Assembly (NCBI GenBank): GCA_023133375.1
Contig: JAGLWP010000001.1
Coordinates: forward strand, 1-29,116
Direction of reading: 5' to 3'
DNA length: 29,116 nucleotides
Origin: Candidatus Pacearchaeota archaeon
Lineage (GTDB): Archaea > Nanobdellota > Nanobdellia > Pacearchaeales > GW2011-AR1
Of the stretch, positions 19,506 through 27,504 are shown piece after piece. The notes beneath the pieces were generated by a model. It saw nothing but the letters and a program-made list of their open reading frames with translations. It did not search any database and had not been told where the DNA came from. How positions within the stretch are numbered: position 1 is the stretch's first letter; each line of letters opens with the position of its first letter. A program made the translations under genes and the position numbers.

Positions 19506-19581
19506 AGCGCGGTAGAACAGCCTGGAGTGTTCGCGGGGCCCATAACCCCGAGGTCGTGTGGTTCAAATCCCACCCGCGCTA
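19506..19581 (+). tRNA. Initiator tRNA-Met(CAU)
   Basis: Acceptor AGCGCGG pairs with CCGCGCT, followed by discriminator A. The anticodon stem CGGGG/CCCCG encloses CCCATAA, anticodon CAU. The A1-U72 pair together with the run of G-C pairs next to the anticodon loop are hallmarks of archaeal initiator tRNA rather than elongator Met or Ile2. The T arm has GGTTCAAATCC. CCA is not encoded. Its 3' end is 21 bases before the rnhB start codon. Confidence 0.95.
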
Positions 19582-19602
19582 TTTGAAATTAATAAATCTA
19601 AA

Positions 19603-20268
19603 ATGCTAAAACTTGGAATAGATGATGCAGGAAGAGGCCCTGTAATTGGTCCGATGATTTTAGCAGGTTGCCTGATAGATGAGAAAACAGAAAAAGAATT
19701 CAAAAAATTAGGAATAAAAGATAGCAAGCAATTAACTCAAAAAAGACGGGAAGTTCTGGCAGAAAAGATAAAAGAAAAAGCAGAAACTTTTGAAATTGTT
19801 TTAGCATCTCCTAAAGAAATAGACTGGGCAAATAGTAAAGGGATTAATCTAAATGTAGTAGAAGCCATAAAAACAGCGAAGATAATCAATAGAATAAATA
19901 AGGGATTTAAAAGTATAAAAGTAATTGTAGATTGCCCTTCAGTCAGTATAGAAAAATGGCAGGACTTGTTAAAAACAAAAATAAGAAATTTATCAAATCT
20001 TGAAATTCATTGCGAGCACAAGGCAGATAAAAATCACATTGTTGTTTCAGCCGCTTCAATTCTTGCAAAATGCACAAGAGAAAAAGAAATGACTAAATTG
20101 AAAGAGGTTTATGGGGAGGGGATAGGCTCTGGTTATTGTTCTGATCCTTTAACATGCAGGTTTCTCGAAAAACATTCTCAAAGATATGAAAATAAAGGAA
20201 TATTCAGAAAAACATGGAGCACGTGGAAAAATGCAATCGCAACTTCAAAACAAAAAAGATTATTTTGA
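19603..20268 (+). CDS. rnhB: Ribonuclease HII
   Basis: Cuts RNA in RNA-DNA hybrids and removes single ribonucleotides from DNA. The 221-residue protein starts MLKLGIDDAGRGPVIGPM, the RNase HII signature with the first catalytic Asp and Gly-Arg-Gly. It has DSKQLTQKRRE, VIVDCPSV with the third acidic residue, EHKADKNHIVVSAASILAK and a basic C-terminus ending KQKRLF. This is the archaeal length and form. The ATG at 19603 is chosen because the upstream continuation lies in tRNA-Met; the Met-Leu-Lys start gives the expected N-terminus. It appears to be co-transcribed with the tRNA. Confidence 0.96.
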   Translation: MLKLGIDDAGRGPVIGPMILAGCLIDEKTEKEFKKLGIKDSKQLTQKRREVLAEKIKEKAETFEIVLASPKEIDWANSKGINLNVVEAIKTAKIINRINKGFKSIKVIVDCPSVSIEKWQDLLKTKIRNLSNLEIHCEHKADKNHIVVSAASILAKCTREKEMTKLKEVYGEGIGSGYCSDPLTCRFLEKHSQRYENKGIFRKTWSTWKNAIATSKQKRLF

Positions 20269-20290
20269 TTAAGAATTCTTATGCATTATT

Positions 20291-20686
20291 TTAGAAGTTA
20301 TAAAATCGTTCTGAATGATCAAGATAAGGGCAACATTCTCTTTTTGTGGGATCTTGTTCATTCTCTTCTAAATCTTCCCAGGATTCTATCTCTTTTAAAT
20401 CTCCAACATAGCAATATCCTAATGCAATCTCATCTGTTATTTGATTATATTGTAATCTCGGACATCTAACCATTGTAGAACAACCGCCTTTGATTGAAAC
20501 TATTGCTGTTACTCCTTCAAGTTTGTTGTTTCTTCCTTTACATGGAAAAGATTTTGTCTCAATTGTTTTTTTCTTTTCATTCATTAAATCTACAAGAATA
20601 TCTTTTCTATTCAAATTTATTTCTACAGGAATTTTACCAATGTTTAATTCTGTTTTTATTATTATATTATCTGATTTTTTTGCCAT
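20291..20686 (-). CDS. Cysteine-containing hypothetical protein
   Basis: A 131-residue soluble protein. The N-terminal half is strand-like (IIIKTELNIGKIPVEINLNR, then a short basic stretch). The second half holds most cysteines: FPCKGRNN, GGCSTMVRCPRLQ, LGYCYVGDLKEI and the end KRECCPYLDHSERF. Five to six cysteines in this half could bind zinc or an Fe-S cluster, but the spacing does not match a family I know. GATTTATAAGG (about 20705-20716, minus strand) supports the ATG at 20686 and leaderless transcription. It is convergent with rnhB and divergent from the SMC gene. Confidence 0.72.
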   Translation of the reverse strand: MAKKSDNIIIKTELNIGKIPVEINLNRKDILVDLMNEKKKTIETKSFPCKGRNNKLEGVTAIVSIKGGCSTMVRCPRLQYNQITDEIALGYCYVGDLKEIESWEDLEENEQDPTKRECCPYLDHSERFYNF

Positions 20687-20807
20687 ATTCAACTTCGAGT
20701 AACATACCTTATAAATCTTTTGTTTTATTACTTCTCTAAAGTTACTACAAGCCTATCTTAATTTTTTTGCAAGCAACTTTTAAAAATACTATTTGTTTAT
20801 TTCCTTC

Positions 20808-23666
20808 ATGCCTTTCATTAAAAAAATAGTGATGCACGGATTTAAAAGTTTTGTTAAAAAAACAGACATCCCATTTACGCCCGGAATAAATGTTGTTTTA
20901 GGACCAAATGGAAGTGGGAAAAGCAATATTTCCGATGCACTGTGTTTTGTTTTAGGAAGACTTTCAATAAAATCAATGAGAGCAGCTAAAGCAAGAAATT
21001 TAATTTTCATAGGTACAAAGGCAGTAGCCCCCTCAAAGGAAGCGTCAGTAGAAATAGTATTTGATAATTCTGATAAAACTTTTTCAATTGATAATAAAGA
21101 AATTTCAATAAAAAGAATAGTAAGAAAAAATGGTCAAAGTATTTATAAGATAAATGATGAAACAAAAACAAGACAGGAAATCTTGGCATTATTGGCTCAA
21201 GCTGGGATAGACCCAAATGGTTTTAACATAATTTTGCAAGGAGAAATTCAGAACTTTGTGAGAATGCAGGCAGAAGAAAGAAGAAAAATTGTTGAAGAAG
21301 TTTCCGGGATTTCTATTTATGAATCGAGAAAAGAAAAATCTCTAAAAGAATTGGATAAAACAGAAGACAGATTAAAAGAAGTCTCGGCAATATTAAGGGA
21401 AAGGTCAATTTATCTAAATAATCTTGAGAAAGAGAGACAGCAGGCACTGAGGTATAAAAAACTTGAGAAAGATATTAAAAAATATAAAGCGAGCATAATT
21501 TATTATGATTTAACAAAAAAGAAAAAAGAAGCAGGGATTATAGAAGAAGAAATATTAAAGAAAAATAAGCAAATAGAAAAATCAAGAAAAATAAATTTAA
21601 CTATCCAAACTTCTATTGAAAATATTGAATATAAAATCCTTTCAATAAATTCTGTTATACAGAAATCAACTGGGCTTGAACAGGAGAAACTTAATCAGGA
21701 AATAGCAGATATAAGAGCAGAACTTGCAGGAATAAATGTAAGGATTGAGAACTATGAGAATAAGCTTTTAGATATAAGAAAACAAAAACAGGAATTTGAA
21801 AAGATATTTAATGAAAATAAATTAGCAATAAAAGAATTAAAGGAGGAATCTCCAAGCAAGTCCAAAACCCAAAAAGAAATAGAAGAGAAGAAAAAAGAAC
21901 TTGAGAAGTTTGAAGAACAAAGAAAAAAATTTTACACAACAAAATCAGAACTGAAATCAATTAGAGAAAGAATTCATGATAAAGAAACTCTTCTGCAGAA
22001 TTTCACCAATGAATCAGAATTCTTGCTTAAGCAAATAAAATCTTTCTTTAGAGATTTATTTGATAGGAAAACAAATGAAGAAAAACTTGACGCATTAAAG
22101 ATTTCTCTTGCAGAAAAAAAGGAACTTTTAGAAAGATTGAATAAGCGAGAGATAGAATTAGAAAAAATTTCTGGAGCTAATGAATATGAAATAGACAAAC
22201 AAAATAAGCTTATTAAAAAAATATCAAAAATGGATCTTTGCCCGCTTTGTAAAAATAAAATTACTCAAGAACATATTGAAGAAATACACAGGGAAACATT
22301 CCCAAAAATTGAATCTTTGAAAAAAGAAATAGAAAATTCTGATAAAGAATTGGGGGGGATATATAATAAAAAGGACATGATTAAACAGGGAGTAGAACAG
22401 ATAATTTCTGAGATTTCAAAAAGAGAGTTGGATTTAATTAAACTTTCAAATATAAATGAAAAGAAAGACCAGATTAAGATTCTTCAAGAAAAAATTGATG
22501 GATTGAAAAAGGAATTATCTGGATTATCTAAAAGAGAAAAAAACCTTGAGATGAATTTTGATGCAAACTCAAATATTGAACAAAAATATGAAACTATGAA
22601 AGTTGAAATTCAGGAGATTTCATCTAGAACAAAAGAAAACATTAATTCAGAAATTTCATTTAAACAACGGGAATTTGAACGCTCGAAAATTTCTATAAAT
22701 CAATTAATTAGGGAAGAAGAAGATTTCAAAAAAGAACTTAAAGAAATTAAAGAAGAAATGAATAAAAAAGAAGAATCTCTGGAAAAAAAGAAGAAAAGCG
22801 AGAGAGAGTTAACTGAAAGATTTCAAAAATTAATTTCAGAAAGGGATGTTCTGCAAAAGCAGGTAAGGGAAAATGAATTAAAACTTTCTTCAAATAAAAA
22901 CTTCATTTATAATTTTGAGCAGAATATTAATAATTTAAAAATAGACCGGGCAAGAGTTGGTGCAGAAGTTGAAAACCTTGAAACAGAAATGCTCAGTTTT
23001 CCAAACATTGAAATAATAAAAGCAAATAAAGAAATACTTTTGCAAAAACTAACTAAATTTCAGGATATTATATCAAGAATTGGTTCAGTAAATCTTCGTT
23101 CTCTGGAAGTTTATGAGCACATAAAAAAAGAATATGATTCAATTAAGGAAAAAACAGAAATTATAAATAAGGAAAAAGAAGGAATATTAAAAATAATTCA
23201 TGAGATTGATATAAAAAAGAAAAAATCATTTATGAAAACTCTTACATCACTCAATGAAATCTTCTCTAGAAATTTTTCACAATTAAGTGAGAAAGGACAT
23301 GTATATCTTGAATTAGAAGATAGAAAAGAACCTTTTTCTGGGGGAATTAATATAATTGTAAAAACAGGGCATGGAAAATACTTTGATGTAAAATCATTAT
23401 CTGGAGGAGAGCAAACCCTTGTCGCGCTTTCATTAATTTTTGCAATACAAGAATTAAGCCCATACCATTTTTACATTTTAGATGAGATTGATGCTGCGCT
23501 CGATAAGAGAAACTCTGCACGACTCTCAAATTTACTTAGAAAATATATGCAAAAAGGACAATACATTGTTATCTCCCACAACGATGAAGTTATCTCAAAT
23601 GCAACAAATATTTATGGCGTCAGTATGCATGACGGAATTAGTAAAGTTATTAGTTTGAATGTTTAG
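20808..23666 (+). CDS. SMC-family ATPase with a Rad50-like zinc hook in place of the hinge
   Basis: A 952-residue chromosome-type SMC protein. The N-terminal head reads FIKKIVMHGFKSFVKKTDIP, with Walker A GPNGSGKS (32-39) and the SMC block FNIILQGEIQNFVRM. The C-terminal head has GSVNLRSLEVYE, signature LSGGEQTLVALSLIFAI (from 864) and Walker B FYILDEIDAALD (D892/E893). These are SMC heads, not Rad50 heads. Between them is continuous coiled coil of two equal arms meeting at CPLCKNKI (Cys478, Cys481), the exact midpoint. No globular SMC hinge of about 150 residues, with its glycine-rich motifs, is visible. CPxC at the tip is the zinc-hook dimer site of Rad50. The protein is also shorter than usual SMC (about 1150-1200). 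The TATA box supports the ATG at 20808. No ScpA, ScpB or Mre11 gene is nearby. Confidence 0.9.
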   Translation: MPFIKKIVMHGFKSFVKKTDIPFTPGINVVLGPNGSGKSNISDALCFVLGRLSIKSMRAAKARNLIFIGTKAVAPSKEASVEIVFDNSDKTFSIDNKEISIKRIVRKNGQSIYKINDETKTRQEILALLAQAGIDPNGFNIILQGEIQNFVRMQAEERRKIVEEVSGISIYESRKEKSLKELDKTEDRLKEVSAILRERSIYLNNLEKERQQALRYKKLEKDIKKYKASIIYYDLTKKKKEAGIIEEEILKKNKQIEKSRKINLTIQTSIENIEYKILSINSVIQKSTGLEQEKLNQEIADIRAELAGINVRIENYENKLLDIRKQKQEFEKIFNENKLAIKELKEESPSKSKTQKEIEEKKKELEKFEEQRKKFYTTKSELKSIRERIHDKETLLQNFTNESEFLLKQIKSFFRDLFDRKTNEEKLDALKISLAEKKELLERLNKREIELEKISGANEYEIDKQNKLIKKISKMDLCPLCKNKITQEHIEEIHRETFPKIESLKKEIENSDKELGGIYNKKDMIKQGVEQIISEISKRELDLIKLSNINEKKDQIKILQEKIDGLKKELSGLSKREKNLEMNFDANSNIEQKYETMKVEIQEISSRTKENINSEISFKQREFERSKISINQLIREEEDFKKELKEIKEEMNKKEESLEKKKKSERELTERFQKLISERDVLQKQVRENELKLSSNKNFIYNFEQNINNLKIDRARVGAEVENLETEMLSFPNIEIIKANKEILLQKLTKFQDIISRIGSVNLRSLEVYEHIKKEYDSIKEKTEIINKEKEGILKIIHEIDIKKKKSFMKTLTSLNEIFSRNFSQLSEKGHVYLELEDRKEPFSGGINIIVKTGHGKYFDVKSLSGGEQTLVALSLIFAIQELSPYHFYILDEIDAALDKRNSARLSNLLRKYMQKGQYIVISHNDEVISNATNIYGVSMHDGISKVISLNV

Positions 23667-23851
23667 ATAATGAATCACCCCGCTCCAAAGTCGCTCAGCT
23701 TATTGATATGCTCACAACTGGCTCTGCCAAGTTGTTCGCTAAGAGTTCTGAACCTGAAAATCATAAGTTAAATTATCGCGTGTTTCTTCTTATTAATTTA
23801 TATTAAATCTGCGAAGCAGGTAATTATTATAATTAGTTTAAATGTTTAGAT
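23649..23851. repeat. 20-bp direct repeats flanking an insert at the SMC 3' end
   Basis: ATTAGTTTGAATGTTTAGAT (23649-23668) contains the last five codons and stop of the SMC gene; ATTAGTTTAAATGTTTAGAT (23832-23851) repeats it with one mismatch. The 163 bp between them has no gene, is G+C-richer in its first part (CACCCCGCTCC, AAAGTCGCTCAGC, GCTCACAACTGGCTC), and carries a tight CTGCGAAGCAG hairpin. The arrangement resembles a small insertion that rebuilt the 3' end of the target gene. Confidence 0.65.
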
Positions 23852-24261
23852 TAGTTTCTATCACATTGACATTGCAAAACCTGATAACTTGGGGTATAGA
23901 AATCTCTGATTTTTTCACAAAGAGTCGCTAATTTTAAAGCATCTTCATTTTTATAAAATTTTTCTGGATTTTGTTTTAGTAAATCAAGTTGTCTTAGGGT
24001 ATTTTTAAATCCGCATATTGGGTTCTTCAAATTTAAGGAATCATAGCCAGCCAGTTCAACAATTTTACGCAGGTCTTTTACAAAAAAATAATCTCTTTTT
24101 TCAATAACTGATTCTAATCCTCTTAAAATTTCTCTAAAGAATTTTTTTGCATCATCAACATATACTTCAAAATTTTCACTAAAAAAAGTTTTTTTATTCC
24201 TAATTGAATGAGACACAAAATTGAAAACCACTTGATATTCAAATTTTTCTATTTCATCCAT
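23851..24261 (-). CDS. Hypothetical helical protein
   Basis: A 136-residue, mostly helical soluble protein with charged and aromatic residues (EKFEYQVVFNFVSHSIRNKK, FFREILRGLESVIEKRDYFF). It ends in QCQCDRN, so CxC lies near the C-terminus. The middle holds DSLNLKNPICGFKNTLRQL. No known family, signal peptide or membrane segment is seen. A minus-strand TTTAAATATTTC box (about 24281-24292) fits a leaderless start. Its last codons and stop overlap the second 20-bp repeat after the SMC gene, so its C-terminus may have been altered by that event. Confidence 0.65.
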   Translation of the reverse strand: MDEIEKFEYQVVFNFVSHSIRNKKTFFSENFEVYVDDAKKFFREILRGLESVIEKRDYFFVKDLRKIVELAGYDSLNLKNPICGFKNTLRQLDLLKQNPEKFYKNEDALKLATLCEKIRDFYTPSYQVLQCQCDRN

Positions 24262-24338
24262 AATTTTACATCTGTAAGAAATATTTAAACTTTATTGCAC
24301 TTCACTAAATACTTAAACATGTCTGTCTTTTTTTAACA

Positions 24339-24941
24339 ATGAACAAAACTCAACTCCTCCAAAGCTTAAAACAAAAAGGTTTCTCGAAAAAAGTCTTAGA
24401 CTCATTTTCAAAAGTTTCTCGTGAAAAGTTCATTCCTGCTAAATTAAAAAAACATGCTTATGAAGATATTGCTTTGCCTATTGGAAGAGGGCAGACAATT
24501 TCTCAGCCATACACAATAGCAATGATGCTTTCTCTTCTTGAATTAAAAAATGGGCAAAAAGTTTTGGAAATAGGTTCTGGATGTGGTTATGTTTTTGCTT
24601 TAATTTCTAAAATAACTAAAGCAAAAGTTTTCGGAATAGAAATAGTCAGAGAATTGGCTGAAAAATCAAAAGAAAATCTTAAAGAATATAATAATATTGA
24701 GGTATACAACAGAGATGGTTCTAAAGGACTTGCAGAAGAATCGCCCTATGATAGAATTATAATAAGTGCTGCGGGAAAAGAAATACCAAAAAAACTTGTT
24801 TCTCAATTAAAAAATAATGGAATAATTGTTGCACCTGTTGGTCCAAGAGATGGACAATCCTTAATCGCCTTTAAAAAAATTAAGGATAAATTAGTAATAA
24901 AAAAAGAAATTCCAGGATTTGTTTTTGTGCCTTTTATTTAA
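24339..24941 (+). CDS. pcm: Protein-L-isoaspartate O-methyltransferase, copy 2
   Basis: The second isoaspartyl repair methyltransferase in the window, 200 residues. It has YEDIALPIGRGQTISQPYTI, the SAM motif VLEIGSGCGYV, GIEIV, DRIIISAA, and the C-terminal PVGPRDGQSLIAFKK that is the classic pcm ending. Copy 1 at 16079 has PVMGSIIVVKK there instead, so this copy is closer to the canonical form. It has its own TATA box (ATACTTAAAC, about 24308-24317) and leaderless start. Its stop overlaps the convergent gene at 24938 by four bases. Confidence 0.94.
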   Translation: MNKTQLLQSLKQKGFSKKVLDSFSKVSREKFIPAKLKKHAYEDIALPIGRGQTISQPYTIAMMLSLLELKNGQKVLEIGSGCGYVFALISKITKAKVFGIEIVRELAEKSKENLKEYNNIEVYNRDGSKGLAEESPYDRIIISAAGKEIPKKLVSQLKNNGIIVAPVGPRDGQSLIAFKKIKDKLVIKKEIPGFVFVPFI

Positions 24942-25756
24942 CCACCAATAATCCCAATCTCTTTTAAACCATCTCTTACAGATTTTTCCTTTCTTTTGAC
25001 ATAATTTTCCATTATTTTTGGTAGTTCGAGAATTGTTTTAATATGAACTTTAAAATCTTTGATATAAGAAGTCTTTGAAATTGTCTCTTTGAAAAAATCT
25101 ATAACTTCTTCAGGATTACAATTACTTCTCCAATTTGAATAAGACTCGACAAAGCAATTAATTTTTAATTTATTTAATTGAGTGATTTTAACTTTTTTTC
25201 TTCTAAATAAACTTTTTTTTCTTTTCTCATATATCTTAGATACATCTAGACAGATTTCACTTGGTTTTTCAATACTTATCGCTACTTCAATTCCTCTTTG
25301 TTTAATTGATACTCCTTCAAATCCCTCTTTCATGTCAAATCCATGTTTTGTAACAGCTTCCCAAACATAATACATAACAGCTTTAAATGGTTCTTTTAAT
25401 ATATCAAGTTCAGAAACAGTTTTTTCAAGTTTTGACAATACCTTAGGAATCCCCTCTAATTGCCCTACATATTTCCTATGTTCAAAATACCTTTGCGCTC
25501 TTTCATCAGAATCAGCTAATTCAGATAATTTATTTGTTAGGGATTCATAAAATGAATTGAATTCTTTTACATTATGGATAGGAAGATCTTTATATTTTTT
25601 TCCGAAAAATTCTCCAACCTCACCATTTTTTGACAATTCAACATAGGGTTTATCTTCATCTAAGCATCTCAAAGTATCTACAAGTTCCAAAAGAGGTTTA
25701 TCATTAAGAAATTTATCATATTCTTTTTCACTATACCTTGTTAATGCTTTTGTCAT
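24938..25756 (-). CDS. Hypothetical soluble protein
   Basis: A 272-residue protein without a recognised family. Residues 1-120 are helical and charged (RYSEKEYDKFLNDKPLLELV, FNSFYESLTNKLSELADSDE). Residues about 150-215 alternate strands with a basic patch (VSIKQRGIEVAISIEKPSEI, then EKRKKSLFRRKKVKITQ). The end is helical (VIDFFKETISKTSYIKDF). No signal peptide or membrane helix is seen. AATTTATAAAC (about 25782-25792, minus strand) is a good TATA box; the leader is a few bases. It is convergent with pcm copy 2. The basic patch might bind nucleic acid or membranes; this is weak. Confidence 0.7.
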   Translation of the reverse strand: MTKALTRYSEKEYDKFLNDKPLLELVDTLRCLDEDKPYVELSKNGEVGEFFGKKYKDLPIHNVKEFNSFYESLTNKLSELADSDERAQRYFEHRKYVGQLEGIPKVLSKLEKTVSELDILKEPFKAVMYYVWEAVTKHGFDMKEGFEGVSIKQRGIEVAISIEKPSEICLDVSKIYEKRKKSLFRRKKVKITQLNKLKINCFVESYSNWRSNCNPEEVIDFFKETISKTSYIKDFKVHIKTILELPKIMENYVKRKEKSVRDGLKEIGIIGG

Positions 25757-25851
25757 TTCAATTTTTCATTAAATATTATCTGTTTATAAATTAATCATAA
25801 AAAAAGAAAAAAGGAGAAAGTAAAATAAAAAAATAATAAAAATTAAAAGGA

Positions 25852-27000
25852 TTAGTAATAACTTTCTCCGAATTCTTCAGTTTTTTCAGGTTTCTTTGTT
25901 ATCAAAACAATCATTACAACTAACAAGACCAAGAAGATTATTGCCAGTATAACTGTCAATACAACAACTGGACTTGCTAACTCTTCTGATTCACTTGTAC
26001 CACTGAACTTAACTGTTCCAGCAAGTTCATTTCCAGCAAAGACAAATACATCAAAATTGTATTCTCCTTCTGAAACTTCTATTGGAACTAACTTACTTGA
26101 GCCAGCTTGAACAACAACAGTTAATTCTGTTGATGGATAAACTACCTTGTAAATTTTCAAATGGTTAGTTGGATTTAACACCAATAAGTTATCTCCTGAT
26201 TTTACTGCAACTTCAGGGAAACCATTTTTCACAGCAACTTGTTCTTCAACAATATTACTGAAATCCTCATTAGCCACTTCAACTTCAAGTGTGTATATAC
26301 CAGATGCAACATCATAAGGCACTTCTAAGTAGATTCTTCCACTTACAGTATCCTCATCATCAGATGTTTCTTCTGCTACCAAATCTCCGAAGTAAGCTGT
26401 TCTTGAAATACTTAATTCAGGAATTCTAACAGTTACATAAAGGTCTTCTAAATCATTGTAGCCAATATTCTTCAAAACAATATCAACTGGTGATATTTGT
26501 CCTGCTTCAAGTGAGCTACTTACAATTATAGACATTATGTCTGCATTATATGAAGGTCTTTGAACTCTTAAAGTAATGTCATCAATTTCTGTTTTATAAT
26601 CTCCATTCCAAATCTTCAAACTAAGAGTAACATCATCACTAACATCATCCGTAAGTTCATATGGAACTCTAAGAGTTAATGTCTTCGCATATTTCTTTCC
26701 GTTTTCAACATCAAAAGGGGTAGTTATAGCATCAACATCTTCCTTATCGCCTTCAAGCTCTGCTTTTATTCTTACGTTAGAAGTATCTTTCATAGAAGTG
26801 AAGAATACTTTCACAGAAATTGTTTCACCAGCAATAACACTAATATTGTCTGAATCAACTTCTATCCCGTTGATTTCAATATTGTAGACATTTGCTAAGT
26901 CACCATTAACTGTGTAAGCACTAACAGTAGCTACTAAAAACAAAAGAGTTGCGATTGTCAAAAAAGAAACCAAAGTTCTTTTCGCATTCATTTTTTTCAT
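25852..27000 (-). CDS. Secreted, membrane-anchored COG1361-like surface protein
   Basis: A 382-residue cell-surface protein. The N-terminal signal (NAKRTLVSFLTIATLLFLVATVSA) is followed by several immunoglobulin/CARDB-like beta-sandwich units, with repeated phrases such as ISVKVFFTSMKDTSNVRIKA, LEAGQISPVDIVLKNIGYND and YDVASGIYTLEVEV. A single C-terminal membrane helix is at about residues 345-368 (VVVLTVILAIIFLVLLVVMI), with a short cytoplasmic tail. This is the architecture of COG1361 S-layer-associated proteins. The start at 27000 (or 26991) is chosen over 27048 because CTTATAAACT (27057-27066), the likely TATA box, is too close to 27048. The acidic, Thr/Ser-rich exterior fits a glycosylated surface protein. 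Confidence 0.85.
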   Translation of the reverse strand: MKKMNAKRTLVSFLTIATLLFLVATVSAYTVNGDLANVYNIEINGIEVDSDNISVIAGETISVKVFFTSMKDTSNVRIKAELEGDKEDVDAITTPFDVENGKKYAKTLTLRVPYELTDDVSDDVTLSLKIWNGDYKTEIDDITLRVQRPSYNADIMSIIVSSSLEAGQISPVDIVLKNIGYNDLEDLYVTVRIPELSISRTAYFGDLVAEETSDDEDTVSGRIYLEVPYDVASGIYTLEVEVANEDFSNIVEEQVAVKNGFPEVAVKSGDNLLVLNPTNHLKIYKVVYPSTELTVVVQAGSSKLVPIEVSEGEYNFDVFVFAGNELAGTVKFSGTSESEELASPVVVLTVILAIIFLVLLVVMIVLITKKPEKTEEFGESYY

Positions 27001-27178
27001 TTTGTATTTAATTGCAGAAAAACTTAGTTTTCTGTAAAATTGAGACATGGAAAGTACTTATAAACTTTATGGTGACAACACATTGGAGTAATCTTATAGT
27101 ACTAAATGTAAGTAACATCTAGTGAATGAGCTTTAGATTGTTCACTGTGTAAAATTAAAGAATACTTTTATTCACCAA

Positions 27179-27418
27179 TTAAAGATATTTGCCCGCAAAT
27201 GATAGAAATATCTCATTAAATCTTTTATCTATTCTTGGCGCATAACCATCCAACCTTTCATGATATATACGAGTAGCCATGTGTAAATATTCAAATGCTA
27301 ATTTTGGATTATTCTTTTCTTCATGAACAACAACCCTGTCCATAATCATCATAATTAATTTTTCTGAACTTCTCTGTTCTTTTTCTTCTTGTGTTTTATA
27401 GAATTTTTTAAGTCTCAT
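27179..27418 (-). CDS. Small helical protein, unknown function
   Basis: A 79-residue basic helical protein (MRLKKFYKTQEEKEQRSSEK, then MMIMDRVVVHEEKNNPKLAFEYL). The second half, NPKLAFEYLHMATRIYHERLDGY, has the spacing of a single TPR-like helix pair, but one pair alone is not enough to assign it. There is no signal or membrane segment. The ATG at 27418 is preferred to one at 27442, as TTTTTATAAAG (about 27450-27460, minus strand) fits it better. It is preceded on the same strand by dnaG with its own promoter. Confidence 0.65.
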   Translation of the reverse strand: MRLKKFYKTQEEKEQRSSEKLIMMIMDRVVVHEEKNNPKLAFEYLHMATRIYHERLDGYAPRIDKRFNEIFLSFAGKYL

Positions 27419-27504
27419 TTTAATTATTCTTTTATAAAACATACTCTTACTTTATAAAAATTTATATTTAAAAAAAGAAAAAGAAGAGGTTTTTCAACCT
27501 CTCC

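Larger units (their letters stand above)
19007..19509. repeat. 14-bp direct repeats, one overlapping tRNA-Met 5' end
   Basis: AAATTATTAGAGCG occurs at 19007-19020, just after the Ltp-protein stop codon, and at 19496-19509, where its last four bases are the first four of initiator tRNA-Met. Between them are two tiny genes (19067 and 19268). This could be the scar of an insertion at the tRNA, like that at tRNA-Leu, but most of the repeat is A/T-rich and chance is not excluded. Confidence 0.4.

Noticed and set aside
20490..20739. Leu/Phe-rich frames opposite the cysteine protein
   Set aside because: Hydrophobic look comes from the complement of A-rich codons; the opposite strand has a well-placed TATA box and start.
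20808..23666. Annotating the SMC-like gene as rad50
   Set aside because: Head motifs (GFKSF, QGEIQNFVRM, LDEIDAALD) are SMC-type and there is no mre11 beside it; only the central CPLC is Rad50-like.
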